Positions 1 to 8,098 of a DNA stretch of 14,149 nt are shown here, piece by piece (positions within the stretch are counted from its first letter, which is position 1; the number at the start of each line of letters is the position of its first letter). Location: the NCBI GenBank assembly GCA_017881145.1, contig JADGRG010000715.1:1-14149 (forward strand), given 5' to 3'. The position numbers and the translations under genes are program-made. The notes beneath the pieces were generated by a model. The model was not told where the DNA came from, ran no database searches, and saw only the letters and a program-made list of their open reading frames with translations. This stretch comes from Sandaracinaceae bacterium (lineage in GTDB: Bacteria; Myxococcota_A; Polyangia; Polyangiales; JAFGIB01).

Positions 1-432
1 CCAAGTGTGCTGACCACCGAGGCCGCTTCGCGCTTGGAGCTGATGGCCGACACCTATCTCTCGGTCGCTACACCCACTCAGCTGGCGTTGCCACGCCTGC
101 TCGAAGTGATGGGGCCGACCACACGCGCAATAAAAGCTCGCCTGCACGAGAACCTCGCCATGCTACGCACGCTGCTCGCGCACCACTCGACCTCGGGGGC
201 ATCGCTCTTGGACGTGGAGGGCGGCTTCTACGCGACGCTGCGCCTGCCGCGCACGCAGAGCGAGGAGCATTGGGTGCTCGACTTCCTCGAAAAGGATTCC
301 GTGCACGTGCAACCGGGCTACTTCTTCGACTTCGCGGATGAAGCCTATGTGGTGCTCAGCCTGCTCACGCCGCAAGCACGCTTCGCAGCGGGAGCCCGAC
401 GCATCCTCGCGCGAGTGCAAGCTAGCTTGTGA
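1..432 (+). CDS. PLP-dependent class I/II aminotransferase, C-terminal fragment (5' end outside window)
   Basis: The reading frame is open from the first base and ends with TGA at 430-432, so only about the last 143 residues are present. They resemble the small C-terminal domain of fold-type I aminotransferases: an amphipathic helix (LPRLLEVMGPTTRAIKARL), the 'DVEGGFYATLRLP' strand-turn segment, and 'VHVQPGYFFDF' followed by a strand and a closing helix. The catalytic lysine domain lies outside the window, so substrate cannot be judged. In many class I enzymes an arginine in the strand after the PG-F segment binds the substrate carboxylate. Here that strand reads 'AYVVLSLLTP', with no arginine; I believe some subfamilies share this form, so it need not mean inactivity. 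The following RND operon starts 167 bp downstream on the same strand, and no functional link is evident. The family assignment is fairly secure; the exact enzyme is unknown. Confidence 0.75.
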   Translation, partial: PSVLTTEAASRLELMADTYLSVATPTQLALPRLLEVMGPTTRAIKARLHENLAMLRTLLAHHSTSGASLLDVEGGFYATLRLPRTQSEEHWVLDFLEKDSVHVQPGYFFDFADEAYVVLSLLTPQARFAAGARRILARVQASL

Positions 433-599
433 GGGTTGCCGGACCGAGGGCGAGCCACCGCTAAGCCCGACCGGGTGACCGACGCACCGCCGAACCCAGG
501 GTTGCGCACCCCACCCTTGCGCCTTTGCGCTGGCTGCTGCATATCCAGCGGCTCGCTGACACGAGCCCCGTTCAGGCTCCGGTGGAAGAGAAAGCAGCC

Positions 600-1736
600 A
601 TGACCCGACCCGCCTCATTCGTTGTGCTCGCCATCCTGACGGCCTTGCCGGGTCTCGGCTGCCAGAAGGCCGCGGAACCGCCCGCCGCCGCCACCAAGCC
701 TGCCGAAAAGGCGCTACCTCCGGTGGCAGTCGAGGTCGGTAAGGTGGAGCTCCGCGACATGCCGAAGCTGGCCACGCTGCTTGGGAACGTCGCCGCCGAC
801 CGGCAGTCCGAGGTGGCCGCCAATGTGTCAGGACGCGTGTTGCTGGCGCCGATCGAGCGCGGCCAAAGAGTGAAGGCCGGCGAGACGCTGATCATGGTGG
901 ATTCGAAAGCCGCCAGCCTCTCGGCTTCCGCAGCTGCGGCGCAATCGGAGCTGGCGGACACCCAGTCGACTCAAGCGCGAGAGGACTGCGCGCGCGTCGA
1001 GCGCCTGTTTGCGCAAGGCGCGGTTGGCCAGGCGGAGTACGACCGTCAACACACGCAATGCAAAGCGCAGGACCTGCAGGCCAGCGCCGCGCGTGCTCAG
1101 GCCGGGCTTTCTTCGAAGCTCGCTGCTGACGCGATCGTGCGTGCACCCTTTTCCGGCGTGATTGGCGAGCGCTACGTCAACGCGGGCGAATACGTGCAGG
1201 CGAGCACGCGCGTAGCTTCGATGTACAGCCTCGACCCGGTGCGCATCACGGTCAGCGTGCCCGAGCGCGCGGTCAGCTTGGTGCGCGCGGGCCTGGGAGT
1301 GAACGTGCAGGTGTCGGCGTGGCCGGACCGCATCTTCCCTGCCACCGTGGAGTACGTCAGCCCCGCGCTGCGCACGCTGCAACGCGACCTCTTGGTGGAA
1401 GCCAAGGCGCCGAACCCCGACGGCGCGCTCCGACCCGGCATGTTTGCAACCGTGCAGGTTTCCATGGGCGAAGAGAAGGTGGCCACGGTTCCGGCCGACT
1501 CAGTGCTGGCCGAAGGTGATGTGCGACGCATCTTTCTGGCGCGCGAAGGTCACGCCTTCGAGATGGTGGTCCGCACTGGCGTGACGCGCGACCAGCGCGT
1601 GGCTGTCTACGAAGAGCTGGCGCCCGATACGCTGGTGGTCCGACGTGCGCCGGCGAGCCTGCGCGACGGGATGGCCGTCACGACCAGTGAGTCACCGCAC
1701 GCCCGCGCGACCCAGACCGGCCTCGTTCAACACTAG
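600..1736 (+). CDS. RND efflux periplasmic adaptor (membrane fusion protein, HlyD/AcrA type)
   Basis: This 378-residue protein would bridge the inner-membrane RND pump encoded next to it and an outer-membrane channel. The N-terminus has a hydrophobic signal segment (residues 6-20) ending at Cys21 (ALPGLGC), suggesting a lipoprotein, although the -3 position is not the usual Leu. A Pro/Ala/Lys linker follows (22-42). The lipoyl/barrel-sandwich half-motif lies at about 74-101 (VSGRVLLAPIERGQRVKAGE) and its partner at 179-205 (IVRAPFSGVIGERYVNAGEY), with an Ala/Gln/Arg-rich alpha-hairpin between (about 103-172). Beta-barrel and membrane-proximal domains follow, including 'ALRPGMFATVQV' (276-287). 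ATG 600 was preferred over the upstream in-frame TTG 525 because it begins directly with the signal peptide and has GGAAGAG at 584-590, nine bases upstream. The next gene starts 9 bp after the stop, so the two form an operon. Specificity cannot be read from the sequence. Confidence 0.92.
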   Translation: MTRPASFVVLAILTALPGLGCQKAAEPPAAATKPAEKALPPVAVEVGKVELRDMPKLATLLGNVAADRQSEVAANVSGRVLLAPIERGQRVKAGETLIMVDSKAASLSASAAAAQSELADTQSTQAREDCARVERLFAQGAVGQAEYDRQHTQCKAQDLQASAARAQAGLSSKLAADAIVRAPFSGVIGERYVNAGEYVQASTRVASMYSLDPVRITVSVPERAVSLVRAGLGVNVQVSAWPDRIFPATVEYVSPALRTLQRDLLVEAKAPNPDGALRPGMFATVQVSMGEEKVATVPADSVLAEGDVRRIFLAREGHAFEMVVRTGVTRDQRVAVYEELAPDTLVVRRAPASLRDGMAVTTSESPHARATQTGLVQH

Positions 1737-1739
1737 GAG
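1735..1739 (+). promoter_or_regulatory. Shine-Dalgarno of the RND pump gene, overlapping the adaptor stop codon
   Basis: AGGAG at 1735-1739 lies six bases before ATG 1746 and shares two bases with the TAG stop (1734-1736) of the adaptor gene. Ribosomes ending on the adaptor would therefore sit on the pump gene's RBS, which suggests translational coupling and fixes the pump start. Confidence 0.75.
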
Positions 1740-1745
1740 CGCCTC

Positions 1746-4700
1746 ATGCAGTGGCTTGCTGAAACCTGTGTGAAACGGCCGGTCTTCGCGACCGTGCTCA
1801 GCCTGGTGATCTTGGTCGTCGGCAGCGTCTTCTATCGCCAGCTCGGCGTCGATCAGTTCCCCAAGATCGACCTGCCCGTGGTGCTGATCGTGACGCGCTT
1901 GCCCGGTGCTTCGCCGGAGGACATCGAGACCGACGTCACCGATAAGATCGAGGGCGCAGTCAATACCATCAGCTCCATCGAAGAGCTGCGCTCCAATTCT
2001 TCCGAAGGTGTTTCGCAGGTGATCGTCCAGTTCAAGCTGGAGAAGCCGGTGGACGTCGCCGCGCAGGAAGTTCAGGAGAAGGTCAACGGGGTGCTCGCCA
2101 ACCTGCCCCCGGACATCGAGCCACCGAGCGTGGTGCGCCTCGACCCGGACTCGATGCCGGTGCTCTTCATCGCCCTCAATGCCAAGGGCAAAGACGTAAA
2201 GACCATCACCGATTTCGCCGACCGGGTGGTGCGGCGACGCATCGAGAGTGTCAGTGGCGTCGGTCAAGTCGGGATTCTCGGCGGGCGCAAACGCCAAGTG
2301 AACGTGTGGGTGGACCCGAACAAGATGTGCGGGCTCGGCCTCACCGGCGCCGAGGTCGCGCGCGCGATCAACGCACAGAACCTTACGATGCCCGGCGGCC
2401 GCGTCGACACCAGCCGCGACTACCTGACGCTGCGCCTGCACGGTCGCGTGCAGGACGTCGACGAGCTGCGCAAGATCGTCGTCAAACACGACAACGGCCG
2501 GCTGATCCGGCTCGACGAGGTCGCCAGAGTCGAAGACGGCGTCGAAGAGCTGGAAACCTCGGCGCTCTGGAACGGCGAGCGCACCGTGCTGCTGACCGTG
2601 CGCAAACAGTCAGGCTCCAACACCGTGGCGGTGGTCGACGCGGTCAACGACCGCCTGAACGATGTGCGCGCAGATCTGCCGGCCGGCTACACGCTGGAGG
2701 TGCAGCGAGACGGCTCGGCGGTGATCCGCACCGGCACCAAAGCCGTCACGGAGCACTTGATCTTGGGCGCGGTGTTCGCAGCGCTGGTCGTGCTGCTCTT
2801 CCTGGGCAACTGGCGCAGCACCATCATCGCCGCGGTGGCGATTCCCACCTCCATCATAGGCACCTTCGCGTTGATGAAGCTGCAGGGCTACACGCTCAAC
2901 ACCATCACCCTGCTCGCGCTGGCGCTGGCTGGCGGCATCGTGATCGACGACGCCATCGTGGTGCTCGAGAACATCTTCAAGCACGTCGAAGAAAAGGGCT
3001 CGCACCCCAGAGTTGCCGCGGTCGAAGCCACCAAAGAGATCGCGCTGCCAGTGCTCGCCACCACGCTCTCGCTGATTGCGGTGTTCTTGCCGATCGCGTT
3101 CGTGGCTGGCATCCCAGGACGCTTCCTCGCCAGCTTCGGCATCACCATGGCGTTTTCGATCGTGGTGTCGCTCTTCGTCAGCTTCACGCTCACCCCGATG
3201 CTCGCATCGCAGTGGCTCAAGCCGAGGCCAACCGGCAACCATCGCAAGAGCTTCATGGAGCGCGTGGTAGATCATGGCTATAGGCCGGTAGAACGCGGCT
3301 ACGTCACGCTCCTCGCTTTCTGCATGCGGCACCGCTGGGTGGTGGTGCTGGCGTGCATCGCGACTGTGGTGTCGACCGTTCCGCTGGCGAAAGCAGCCAA
3401 GAAGGGCTTCTTGCCCGTCGACGACCGCGCGCAGTTCGAGGTGCTGGTCCGCTTGCCGGAAGGTCGCAGCCTTGCGGCGACCGAAGTCGTCGGTGAGCGC
3501 GTCGCGCGACAGATCAGGCAGATGCCGGAGGTGACGGCAACACTCTTGACCATCGGTGACGATGAGCAGCGCACACCGAACCTGGCGCGAATCTACGTGA
3601 AGCTCTTGCCGCCAGATCAACGCGTGATCACTCAGAACGACCTGAAGGCGAAGATCCGCTCTGAGCTCCTGGCCAAGCTGCCGCCGGAGCTGCGCACTTC
3701 CGTCACGGACGTCAACGAGTTCGGCGGCGGGCAATCCACCGCGCGCATTCAATACATCTTGGGCGGCCCCGATCTGAAAGTGCTCACGTCAGCCAACGAG
3801 AAGATCTTGGCTGCGATGAAGAAGATCCCCAGCCTGGTCGATGCCGACTCCTCGCTGATCGTCGGCAAGCCCGAGCTCGGCCTCTACGTGGATCGCGACC
3901 GCGCCGCCGTGCTTGGCGTGCAGGTGGCCGACATCGCGCAGACGTTGCAGCTCTTGGTCGGCGGACAGAAGGTGTCGTCCTACGCCGAAGCCGGTGAGCA
4001 ATACGACGTGCGCCTGCGTGCCCAGTCCGAGTTCCGGACCACCGAAGAGGCGCTGCGCCTCTTGACCGTCCCGTCGCGCACCATCGGCATGGTCTCGCTC
4101 GCCAACGTCGTAAAGCTGCAAAGCGGGTCAGGCCCAGCAATGATCAGCCGCTTCCAGCGTGAGCGCCAGGTGACCTTCCTCGGCAACGCGGCCCCTGGCG
4201 CGAGCGAAGCCGGCGCGGGCGAAGCGATCATCCAGGTGATCAAAGATCAGCACCTGCCACCTGCCTATCGGTTGCGGCCAACTGGACAGACCAAGCTGAT
4301 GGCTGAGACCGGAGCGAGCTTCGTGTTCGGGCTGCTCGGCTCGATGGTCTTCATGTATCTGATTCTGGCGGCCCAGTTCGAATCGTGGCTGCACCCAGTG
4401 ACGATTCTCTTGACGCTGCCACTGACGCTGCCCTTTGCGATCCTCTCGGTGATTCTCTTCGACCAGTCGCTCGACATTTACTCCTTCCTCGGCATCTTCG
4501 TGTTGTTCGGCGTGGTCAAGAAGAACGCGATCCTGCAGATCGCGCGCGCCAATCAGCTGCGTGAGGAGGGCATGCCGCGACTTGCCGCGATCCTGCAAGC
4601 CAACCGCGATCGTCTGCGGCCGATCCTGATGACCACCTTCGCATTCGTGGCCGGCATGATCCCACTGGTCACCTCGAAAGGCATCGGCGCAGGCTTCAAC

Positions 4701-4907
4701 CGCGCCACCGCTGGCGTGGTCGTGGGCGGTCAGACGATGTCGCTCTTGCTGACGCTGCTGGCCGTGCCGGTCGCTTACTCGTTCTTCGACGACCTGCGCA
4801 ACCTGAGTGCTCGCCTCTACCGCAAGCTTCGAGGCACCGAAGTCCGAGGCGAGACGGCCCTCTCCGACGACGAGGACCAACCCACATCCAGCGCGATGAC
4901 GGGCTGA
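1746..4907 (+). CDS. RND multidrug efflux pump, inner-membrane permease (AcrB/MexB-like, HAE1 type)
   Basis: This 1053-residue protein has the full length of AcrB-type proton-driven drug exporters, which work as trimers in the inner membrane. TM1 (about 12-30) follows the short N-terminal helix. The first porter region carries 'DQFPKIDLP' and 'RLPGASPEDIETDV'. TM2-6 cover about 335-500, a second membrane segment near 528-550 starts the repeat, and TM8-12 cover about 856-1016. The proton-relay residues are visible: adjacent Asp401 and Asp402 in TM4 (GGIVIDDAIVVLENI) and Lys926 in TM10 (GVVKKNAILQI), matching the AcrB Asp-Asp and Lys sites. The hydrophilic C-terminal tail is acidic (SDDEDQ). 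The upstream adaptor is the obvious partner; no TolC-type gene is present, so the outer channel must be encoded elsewhere. The Asp pair fits drug/organic-solute export better than heavy-metal RND pumps, but the substrate is unknown. The stop lies 13 bp from the end of the convergent cystathionine beta-synthase gene. Confidence 0.95.
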   Translation: MQWLAETCVKRPVFATVLSLVILVVGSVFYRQLGVDQFPKIDLPVVLIVTRLPGASPEDIETDVTDKIEGAVNTISSIEELRSNSSEGVSQVIVQFKLEKPVDVAAQEVQEKVNGVLANLPPDIEPPSVVRLDPDSMPVLFIALNAKGKDVKTITDFADRVVRRRIESVSGVGQVGILGGRKRQVNVWVDPNKMCGLGLTGAEVARAINAQNLTMPGGRVDTSRDYLTLRLHGRVQDVDELRKIVVKHDNGRLIRLDEVARVEDGVEELETSALWNGERTVLLTVRKQSGSNTVAVVDAVNDRLNDVRADLPAGYTLEVQRDGSAVIRTGTKAVTEHLILGAVFAALVVLLFLGNWRSTIIAAVAIPTSIIGTFALMKLQGYTLNTITLLALALAGGIVIDDAIVVLENIFKHVEEKGSHPRVAAVEATKEIALPVLATTLSLIAVFLPIAFVAGIPGRFLASFGITMAFSIVVSLFVSFTLTPMLASQWLKPRPTGNHRKSFMERVVDHGYRPVERGYVTLLAFCMRHRWVVVLACIATVVSTVPLAKAAKKGFLPVDDRAQFEVLVRLPEGRSLAATEVVGERVARQIRQMPEVTATLLTIGDDEQRTPNLARIYVKLLPPDQRVITQNDLKAKIRSELLAKLPPELRTSVTDVNEFGGGQSTARIQYILGGPDLKVLTSANEKILAAMKKIPSLVDADSSLIVGKPELGLYVDRDRAAVLGVQVADIAQTLQLLVGGQKVSSYAEAGEQYDVRLRAQSEFRTTEEALRLLTVPSRTIGMVSLANVVKLQSGSGPAMISRFQRERQVTFLGNAAPGASEAGAGEAIIQVIKDQHLPPAYRLRPTGQTKLMAETGASFVFGLLGSMVFMYLILAAQFESWLHPVTILLTLPLTLPFAILSVILFDQSLDIYSFLGIFVLFGVVKKNAILQIARANQLREEGMPRLAAILQANRDRLRPILMTTFAFVAGMIPLVTSKGIGAGFNRATAGVVVGGQTMSLLLTLLAVPVAYSFFDDLRNLSARLYRKLRGTEVRGETALSDDEDQPTSSAMTG

Positions 4908-4920
4908 GCTGCGGGGCCGC

Positions 4921-6321
4921 TCACTTGGCGGGCGGCATGATCGAGAGCGTGCCGTACTTCTTGGCCAGGTATTCGATCAGGTCGATCTTGGTGATCACGC
5001 CGACGATCTGCTCGCCATCGAGCACCATCGCCATGCGCGCATTGACGAGCAGGCCCTGCACCAGCTCGATGCGCGCATCCCGGGAAACTGTCGCGTAGTC
5101 GCTGGTCGCAAGCGCGCCGATGGTGCTGGAGAGCGAATACTCGCCGGTCGCGAGGTAACGAAGGAGCGCAACCTCGGTGACCAGCCCGACCAACTTGCCG
5201 TCATCGACCACCGGCATCTGCGAGATCCCGTTGTCCTTCATGGACTGAATCACATCACGCACGCGATCGATGGCGCGCGCGGTGATCACGTTGCGCGGAC
5301 GCTGACCCAGCAGATCCGCGACCACACCCAGCGTGGGTGAATCGGCCAGAAAGCCGTTCTCACGCAACCACTCGTCGTTGAAGACCTTGGACAAGTACTT
5401 GGCCGCGCCGTCCGGCAAGAGCACCACGATGTTCTCCGCCTTGCCGCTGGCGCGCGCATATTTGATGGCGCCTGCCACTGCGGCACCGGAAGATCCGCCC
5501 GCATAGAGCCCTTCCAAACGAACCAGATCGCGCGCAGTGAGAAAGCACTCCTTGTCGTCCACGCGCACCACGTCGTCGAGTAACTTCGGATCGAAGGTCG
5601 ATGGCAAGAAGTCTTCGCCGATGCCCTCGACCTTGTAAGGGAAGGCTTTGGTGAGCCGCGCGCTCTTGACGTAGTCGTAGTAGAGCGAGCCCACCGGATC
5701 GACGCCCACCAGCTTCACGCTCGGTTTCTTCTCCCTGAGGAAACGGCCCACGCCCGCCATCGTGCCGCCGGTCCCCATGCCGGCGACGAAAACATCGATC
5801 TCGCCGCCGCAGTCTTCCCAGATCTCGGGACCGGTCGAGCGGTAGTGGCCCGCCGGATTATCTTGGTTGTGGTACTGGTTCGCGTAGAACGCGTTGGGCG
5901 TTTCTTCAGCCAGCCGCTTGGCGACGGAATAGAACGAGCGCGGATCGTCCGGCTCGACCGCGGCCGGGCACACCACCACGCGTGCACCCCACGCGCGCAG
6001 CGACGCGATCTTCTCCTCGGACATCTTGTCCGGCATCACGAACACGGACTGGTAGCCGCGGACCGCGCCGATCATCGCAAGGCCGGCGCCGGTGTTGCCG
6101 CTGGTGGCCTCGATGATGGTGCCTCCGGCCTTGAGCTCGCCGCGCGCCTCGGCTTGCTTCACCAGATGCAACGTCATGCGGTCCTTCATGGAGCCGCCCG
6201 GATTCAAGTACTCGCATTTGACGTAGATGCTGGCAGCTACGTCTTGCCCCAGCCGGTTCAGCTTGACCAAAGGAGTGTGCCCGATGGCTTCGAGAATGTT
6301 CGCGCGCGCACCAGGCAGCAT
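4921..6321 (-). CDS. cbs: Cystathionine beta-synthase (PLP domain plus C-terminal CBS-domain pair)
   Basis: The 466-residue product is a fold-type II PLP enzyme expected to condense serine with homocysteine to cystathionine in the cytosol (reverse transsulfuration); H2S-forming side reactions are known in the family. The PLP lysine is Lys46 in PGGSMKDR (41-48). The substrate/cofactor loop TSGNTG is at 73-78, the phosphate-binding GTGGT at 183-187 and the C-terminal PLP loop GGSSGA at 275-280. 'VEGIGEDFLP' (231-240) is typical of cystathionine beta-synthase rather than plain cysteine synthase. Two CBS domains fill about 340-460 (NVITARAIDRVRDVIQSM; VVDDGKLVGLVTE; GVITKIDLIEYL), likely for adenosyl-ligand regulation. 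No N-terminal heme region is present, unlike the animal enzyme. ATG 6321 was chosen over longer upstream frames because AAAGGAG lies six bases upstream and family homology begins there. A cysteine synthase-like activity cannot be fully excluded. Confidence 0.93.
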   Translation of the reverse strand: MLPGARANILEAIGHTPLVKLNRLGQDVAASIYVKCEYLNPGGSMKDRMTLHLVKQAEARGELKAGGTIIEATSGNTGAGLAMIGAVRGYQSVFVMPDKMSEEKIASLRAWGARVVVCPAAVEPDDPRSFYSVAKRLAEETPNAFYANQYHNQDNPAGHYRSTGPEIWEDCGGEIDVFVAGMGTGGTMAGVGRFLREKKPSVKLVGVDPVGSLYYDYVKSARLTKAFPYKVEGIGEDFLPSTFDPKLLDDVVRVDDKECFLTARDLVRLEGLYAGGSSGAAVAGAIKYARASGKAENIVVLLPDGAAKYLSKVFNDEWLRENGFLADSPTLGVVADLLGQRPRNVITARAIDRVRDVIQSMKDNGISQMPVVDDGKLVGLVTEVALLRYLATGEYSLSSTIGALATSDYATVSRDARIELVQGLLVNARMAMVLDGEQIVGVITKIDLIEYLAKKYGTLSIMPPAK

Positions 6322-6327
6322 GTCGGA

Positions 6328-6334
6328 CTCCTTT
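6328..6334 (-). promoter_or_regulatory. Strong ribosome binding site of the cystathionine beta-synthase gene
   Basis: On the minus strand AAAGGAG ends six bases before ATG 6321. It is one of the best RBS matches in the window and decides the start: the open frame runs about 68 codons further upstream, into the tsaD 3' end, without family similarity. Confidence 0.75.
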
Positions 6335-6351
6335 GCGAATACGGAGCCTCG

Positions 6352-6381
6352 ATTATGCGTGCGCGCAGCTACGCGGGGCAA
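6352..6381 (-). promoter_or_regulatory. Candidate sigma-70-type promoter for the cystathionine beta-synthase gene
   Basis: On the minus strand TTGCCC (6381-6376) and CATAAT (6357-6352) are separated by 18 bases. They match the housekeeping consensus at 4 of 6 and 5 of 6 positions. The predicted transcript would start near 6345, leaving about 24 bases before ATG 6321, including the RBS. The site lies in the 70-bp gap after tsaD. Transcription from the upstream operon is also possible; this is a consensus match only. Confidence 0.4.
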
Positions 6382-6391
6382 GCTTGCGGCA

Positions 6392-7471
6392 TCAGGCTCG
6401 CGGCAGTCGCGAGGACTTGTAGCGGTGCAGGGCTGGCGAGTCGGGCTTGGCTCCGAGGATCGCGGCACGCGAGAACACCGCAAGGCCCAGGCCGTCGTTC
6501 TCGCCGCGCGCGAGCCGTTGCGCACCTGCGTAGGCGATCATGGCAGCGTTGTCGGTGCACGACTCGATCGGCGGCACGTAAACCTCGACCCCGCACGCAC
6601 GGCCGGCGGTTTCCGCGTGCTGGCGCAGGCCGCGGTTGGCGGCAACCCCACCGGTCAATACCAAGCGCGGCACCGCACGCTGCTCACACGCTTGCAGCGA
6701 CTTCTTCACCAGCACCTCGACGACGTTCTTCTGAAACGAAGCACAGATGTCGGCGATGCGTTGCGGATCGGCCTGCAGATCGAGCTCGCGCACACGCATC
6801 GCGACGGCGGTCTTCAGACCAGAGAATGAGAACTCGAGCTGCTGGCGTCCGGCCATCGGCCGCGGCAAAGGAAAGCGTCTGGCGTCGCCTTCTGCGGCGA
6901 GCCGATCGACGCGCGGTCCGCCCGGATAGCCGAGACCCAAGAGCTTTGCGACCTTGTCGAAGGCTTCGCCCGCAGCGTCGTCGCGAGTCTGGCCAAGTTG
7001 CTCGATGTCGAACGCCGATCGAACCTCGTAGAGCGCCGTGTGTCCGCCACTGACCAAGAGCGCGATGAACGGGTAGGCCGGCACCTTCGCGGGTTGTCCC
7101 TGCCGCTTCAGATACACGGCCAAGAGGTGCCCCACCAGATGGCTCACACCCACGATGGGCAGGCCGCGCGCCATTGCCAACGCCTTGCCCGCCTGTGCGC
7201 CGACCAGCAACGCGCCAACCAAACCCGGACCTTGAGTCACTGCCACGCCACCGAGCTCTGCCATGTCGATCCCGGAGCTCGCCAGCGCCTGCTCGACCAC
7301 CGGCACGAGGTTCTCCAGGTGCGCACGCGCTGCCATCTCGGGCACCACACCGCCGTAGGGCGCATGCAAAGCAATCTGCGTCGCCACGACGTCGGAGAGC
7401 ACCGTGCCGTCATCGGTCACGATGGCTGCGGCGGTCTCGTCGCACGAAGATTCGATGCCGAGCACGATCAC
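6392..7471 (-). CDS. tsaD: tRNA N6-adenosine threonylcarbamoyltransferase TsaD
   Basis: TsaD transfers the threonylcarbamoyl group to A37 of ANN-decoding tRNAs to make t6A, in the cytosol together with TsaB and TsaE; neither partner is encoded here. The 359-residue protein shows the N-terminal 'GIESSCDET' (5-13) of the ASKHA fold, the metal-binding pair His111 and His115 (SHLVGHLL), 'LLVSGGHTAL' (138-147), 'GEAFDKVAKLLGLGYPGGP' (168-186), 'FSFSGLKTA' (214-222), 'LTGGVAANRGLR' (272-283) and the third metal ligand Asp307 in 'CTDNAAMIAYAG'. It is slightly longer than usual because of a polar tail after about residue 340. The start is GTG 7471, whose GTGA overlaps the TGA stop of the lipoprotein gene by 4 bp, indicating translational coupling; a GTG six bases later is the alternative. 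The longer ORF upstream of this start is antisense or out-of-frame lipoprotein sequence. Confidence 0.95.
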   Translation of the reverse strand: MIVLGIESSCDETAAAIVTDDGTVLSDVVATQIALHAPYGGVVPEMAARAHLENLVPVVEQALASSGIDMAELGGVAVTQGPGLVGALLVGAQAGKALAMARGLPIVGVSHLVGHLLAVYLKRQGQPAKVPAYPFIALLVSGGHTALYEVRSAFDIEQLGQTRDDAAGEAFDKVAKLLGLGYPGGPRVDRLAAEGDARRFPLPRPMAGRQQLEFSFSGLKTAVAMRVRELDLQADPQRIADICASFQKNVVEVLVKKSLQACEQRAVPRLVLTGGVAANRGLRQHAETAGRACGVEVYVPPIESCTDNAAMIAYAGAQRLARGENDGLGLAVFSRAAILGAKPDSPALHRYKSSRLPRA

Positions 7472-8088
7472 GGTTTGTGCCGTTCCAACACGAAGAGCCC
7501 GAAGAGCGCGGGCGCGATCTCCGTCGGGGCGCCGCTCGCGAGCACGCTCGGAGCCATGGCTCGAACTTCGACGCGACCGCTGTCCATGAGCGAAAGAAAG
7601 ATCATCGCGTAGCGCGAGATGGCACCCGTAGGCGTTGCCTGGTCGAAGCGCAGTCCGAAGATGTAGTTGCGGATCCTCCCGCCACCGGGAAACGTGTATT
7701 GGCTGAGTGCGTCGTGCGCCAGGCTCTCGATCGGCAAAAGACGAGCGTGCGTGATCGGACCAGGCGTGCGCAGCTCCACCGCGCAATGCGCCTTGCCCGC
7801 AGGACAGAGATACGTGTCGATGGTCCCGGGGCCGTCGGAGGAGGGAGCCGGGCCACCATCGCTCGGCACCGTCAGGGTTGCCACGCTCGGGTCGAAGGTG
7901 AGCTCGAGCTGCGTGCGCGAAGGGAAGCCTTGGCGAATGAAGGACGACTGAGCGACATCGCTATCGCTGCCGACCACTTCACCGCGAAACACACTGTTGG
8001 TGTCGGTCTTGAATGCGGCGAGATCGTCGCAAGCCGTGAGTGAGCAGAGCGCGAGCGTGCACAGAAATGATATCGAACCACGCGACAT
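7468..8088 (-). CDS. Hypothetical lipoprotein
   Basis: I do not recognise a family for this 206-residue protein. It starts with a clear type II signal peptide: a basic N-terminus, a hydrophobic core (SISFLCTLALCSL) and the lipobox LTAC with the lipidated Cys20, followed by Asp-Asp. The mature part is mostly predicted beta structure with a Pro/Gly/Ser-rich stretch near 75-90, two cysteines (95 and 102) that could form a disulfide, and a hydrophobic C-terminal strand (IAPALFGLFVLE). It should be anchored in the cell envelope. ATG 8088 was chosen because the signal peptide begins there and GAGGGT (8100-8095) lies six bases upstream. That RBS overlaps the stop of the kinase gene, and the gene's own stop overlaps the tsaD start. 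It is therefore the middle gene of a tightly coupled trio. A role as an envelope sensor or effector linked to the kinase is only a guess. Confidence 0.8.
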   Translation of the reverse strand: MSRGSISFLCTLALCSLTACDDLAAFKTDTNSVFRGEVVGSDSDVAQSSFIRQGFPSRTQLELTFDPSVATLTVPSDGGPAPSSDGPGTIDTYLCPAGKAHCAVELRTPGPITHARLLPIESLAHDALSQYTFPGGGRIRNYIFGLRFDQATPTGAISRYAMIFLSLMDSGRVEVRAMAPSVLASGAPTEIAPALFGLFVLERHKP

Positions 8089-8098
8089 GGGAGAACCC

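Noticed and set aside
525..599. TTG start at 525 for the efflux adaptor
   Set aside because: It would place 25 extra residues before the signal peptide. ATG 600 has a well-spaced RBS and starts directly with the signal sequence.
1692..4880. Long minus-strand ORFs (1692-2489, 2610-3752, 4128-4880) opposite the RND pump gene
   Set aside because: They are antisense to a well-supported 1053-residue pump. Their translations are rich in His, Arg, Asp and Gln with no domain pattern, as expected for the complement of GC-rich codons.
6378..6387. 10-bp palindrome GCAAGCTTGC in the tsaD-cystathionine beta-synthase gap
   Set aside because: It is too short to stand out in 14 kb. It overlaps the candidate -35 but has no other support as an operator.
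5845..7053. Plus-strand ORF of about 400 codons across cystathionine beta-synthase and tsaD
   Set aside because: It is antisense to two genes with complete catalytic motifs, and the product is low-complexity Arg/Ala/His.
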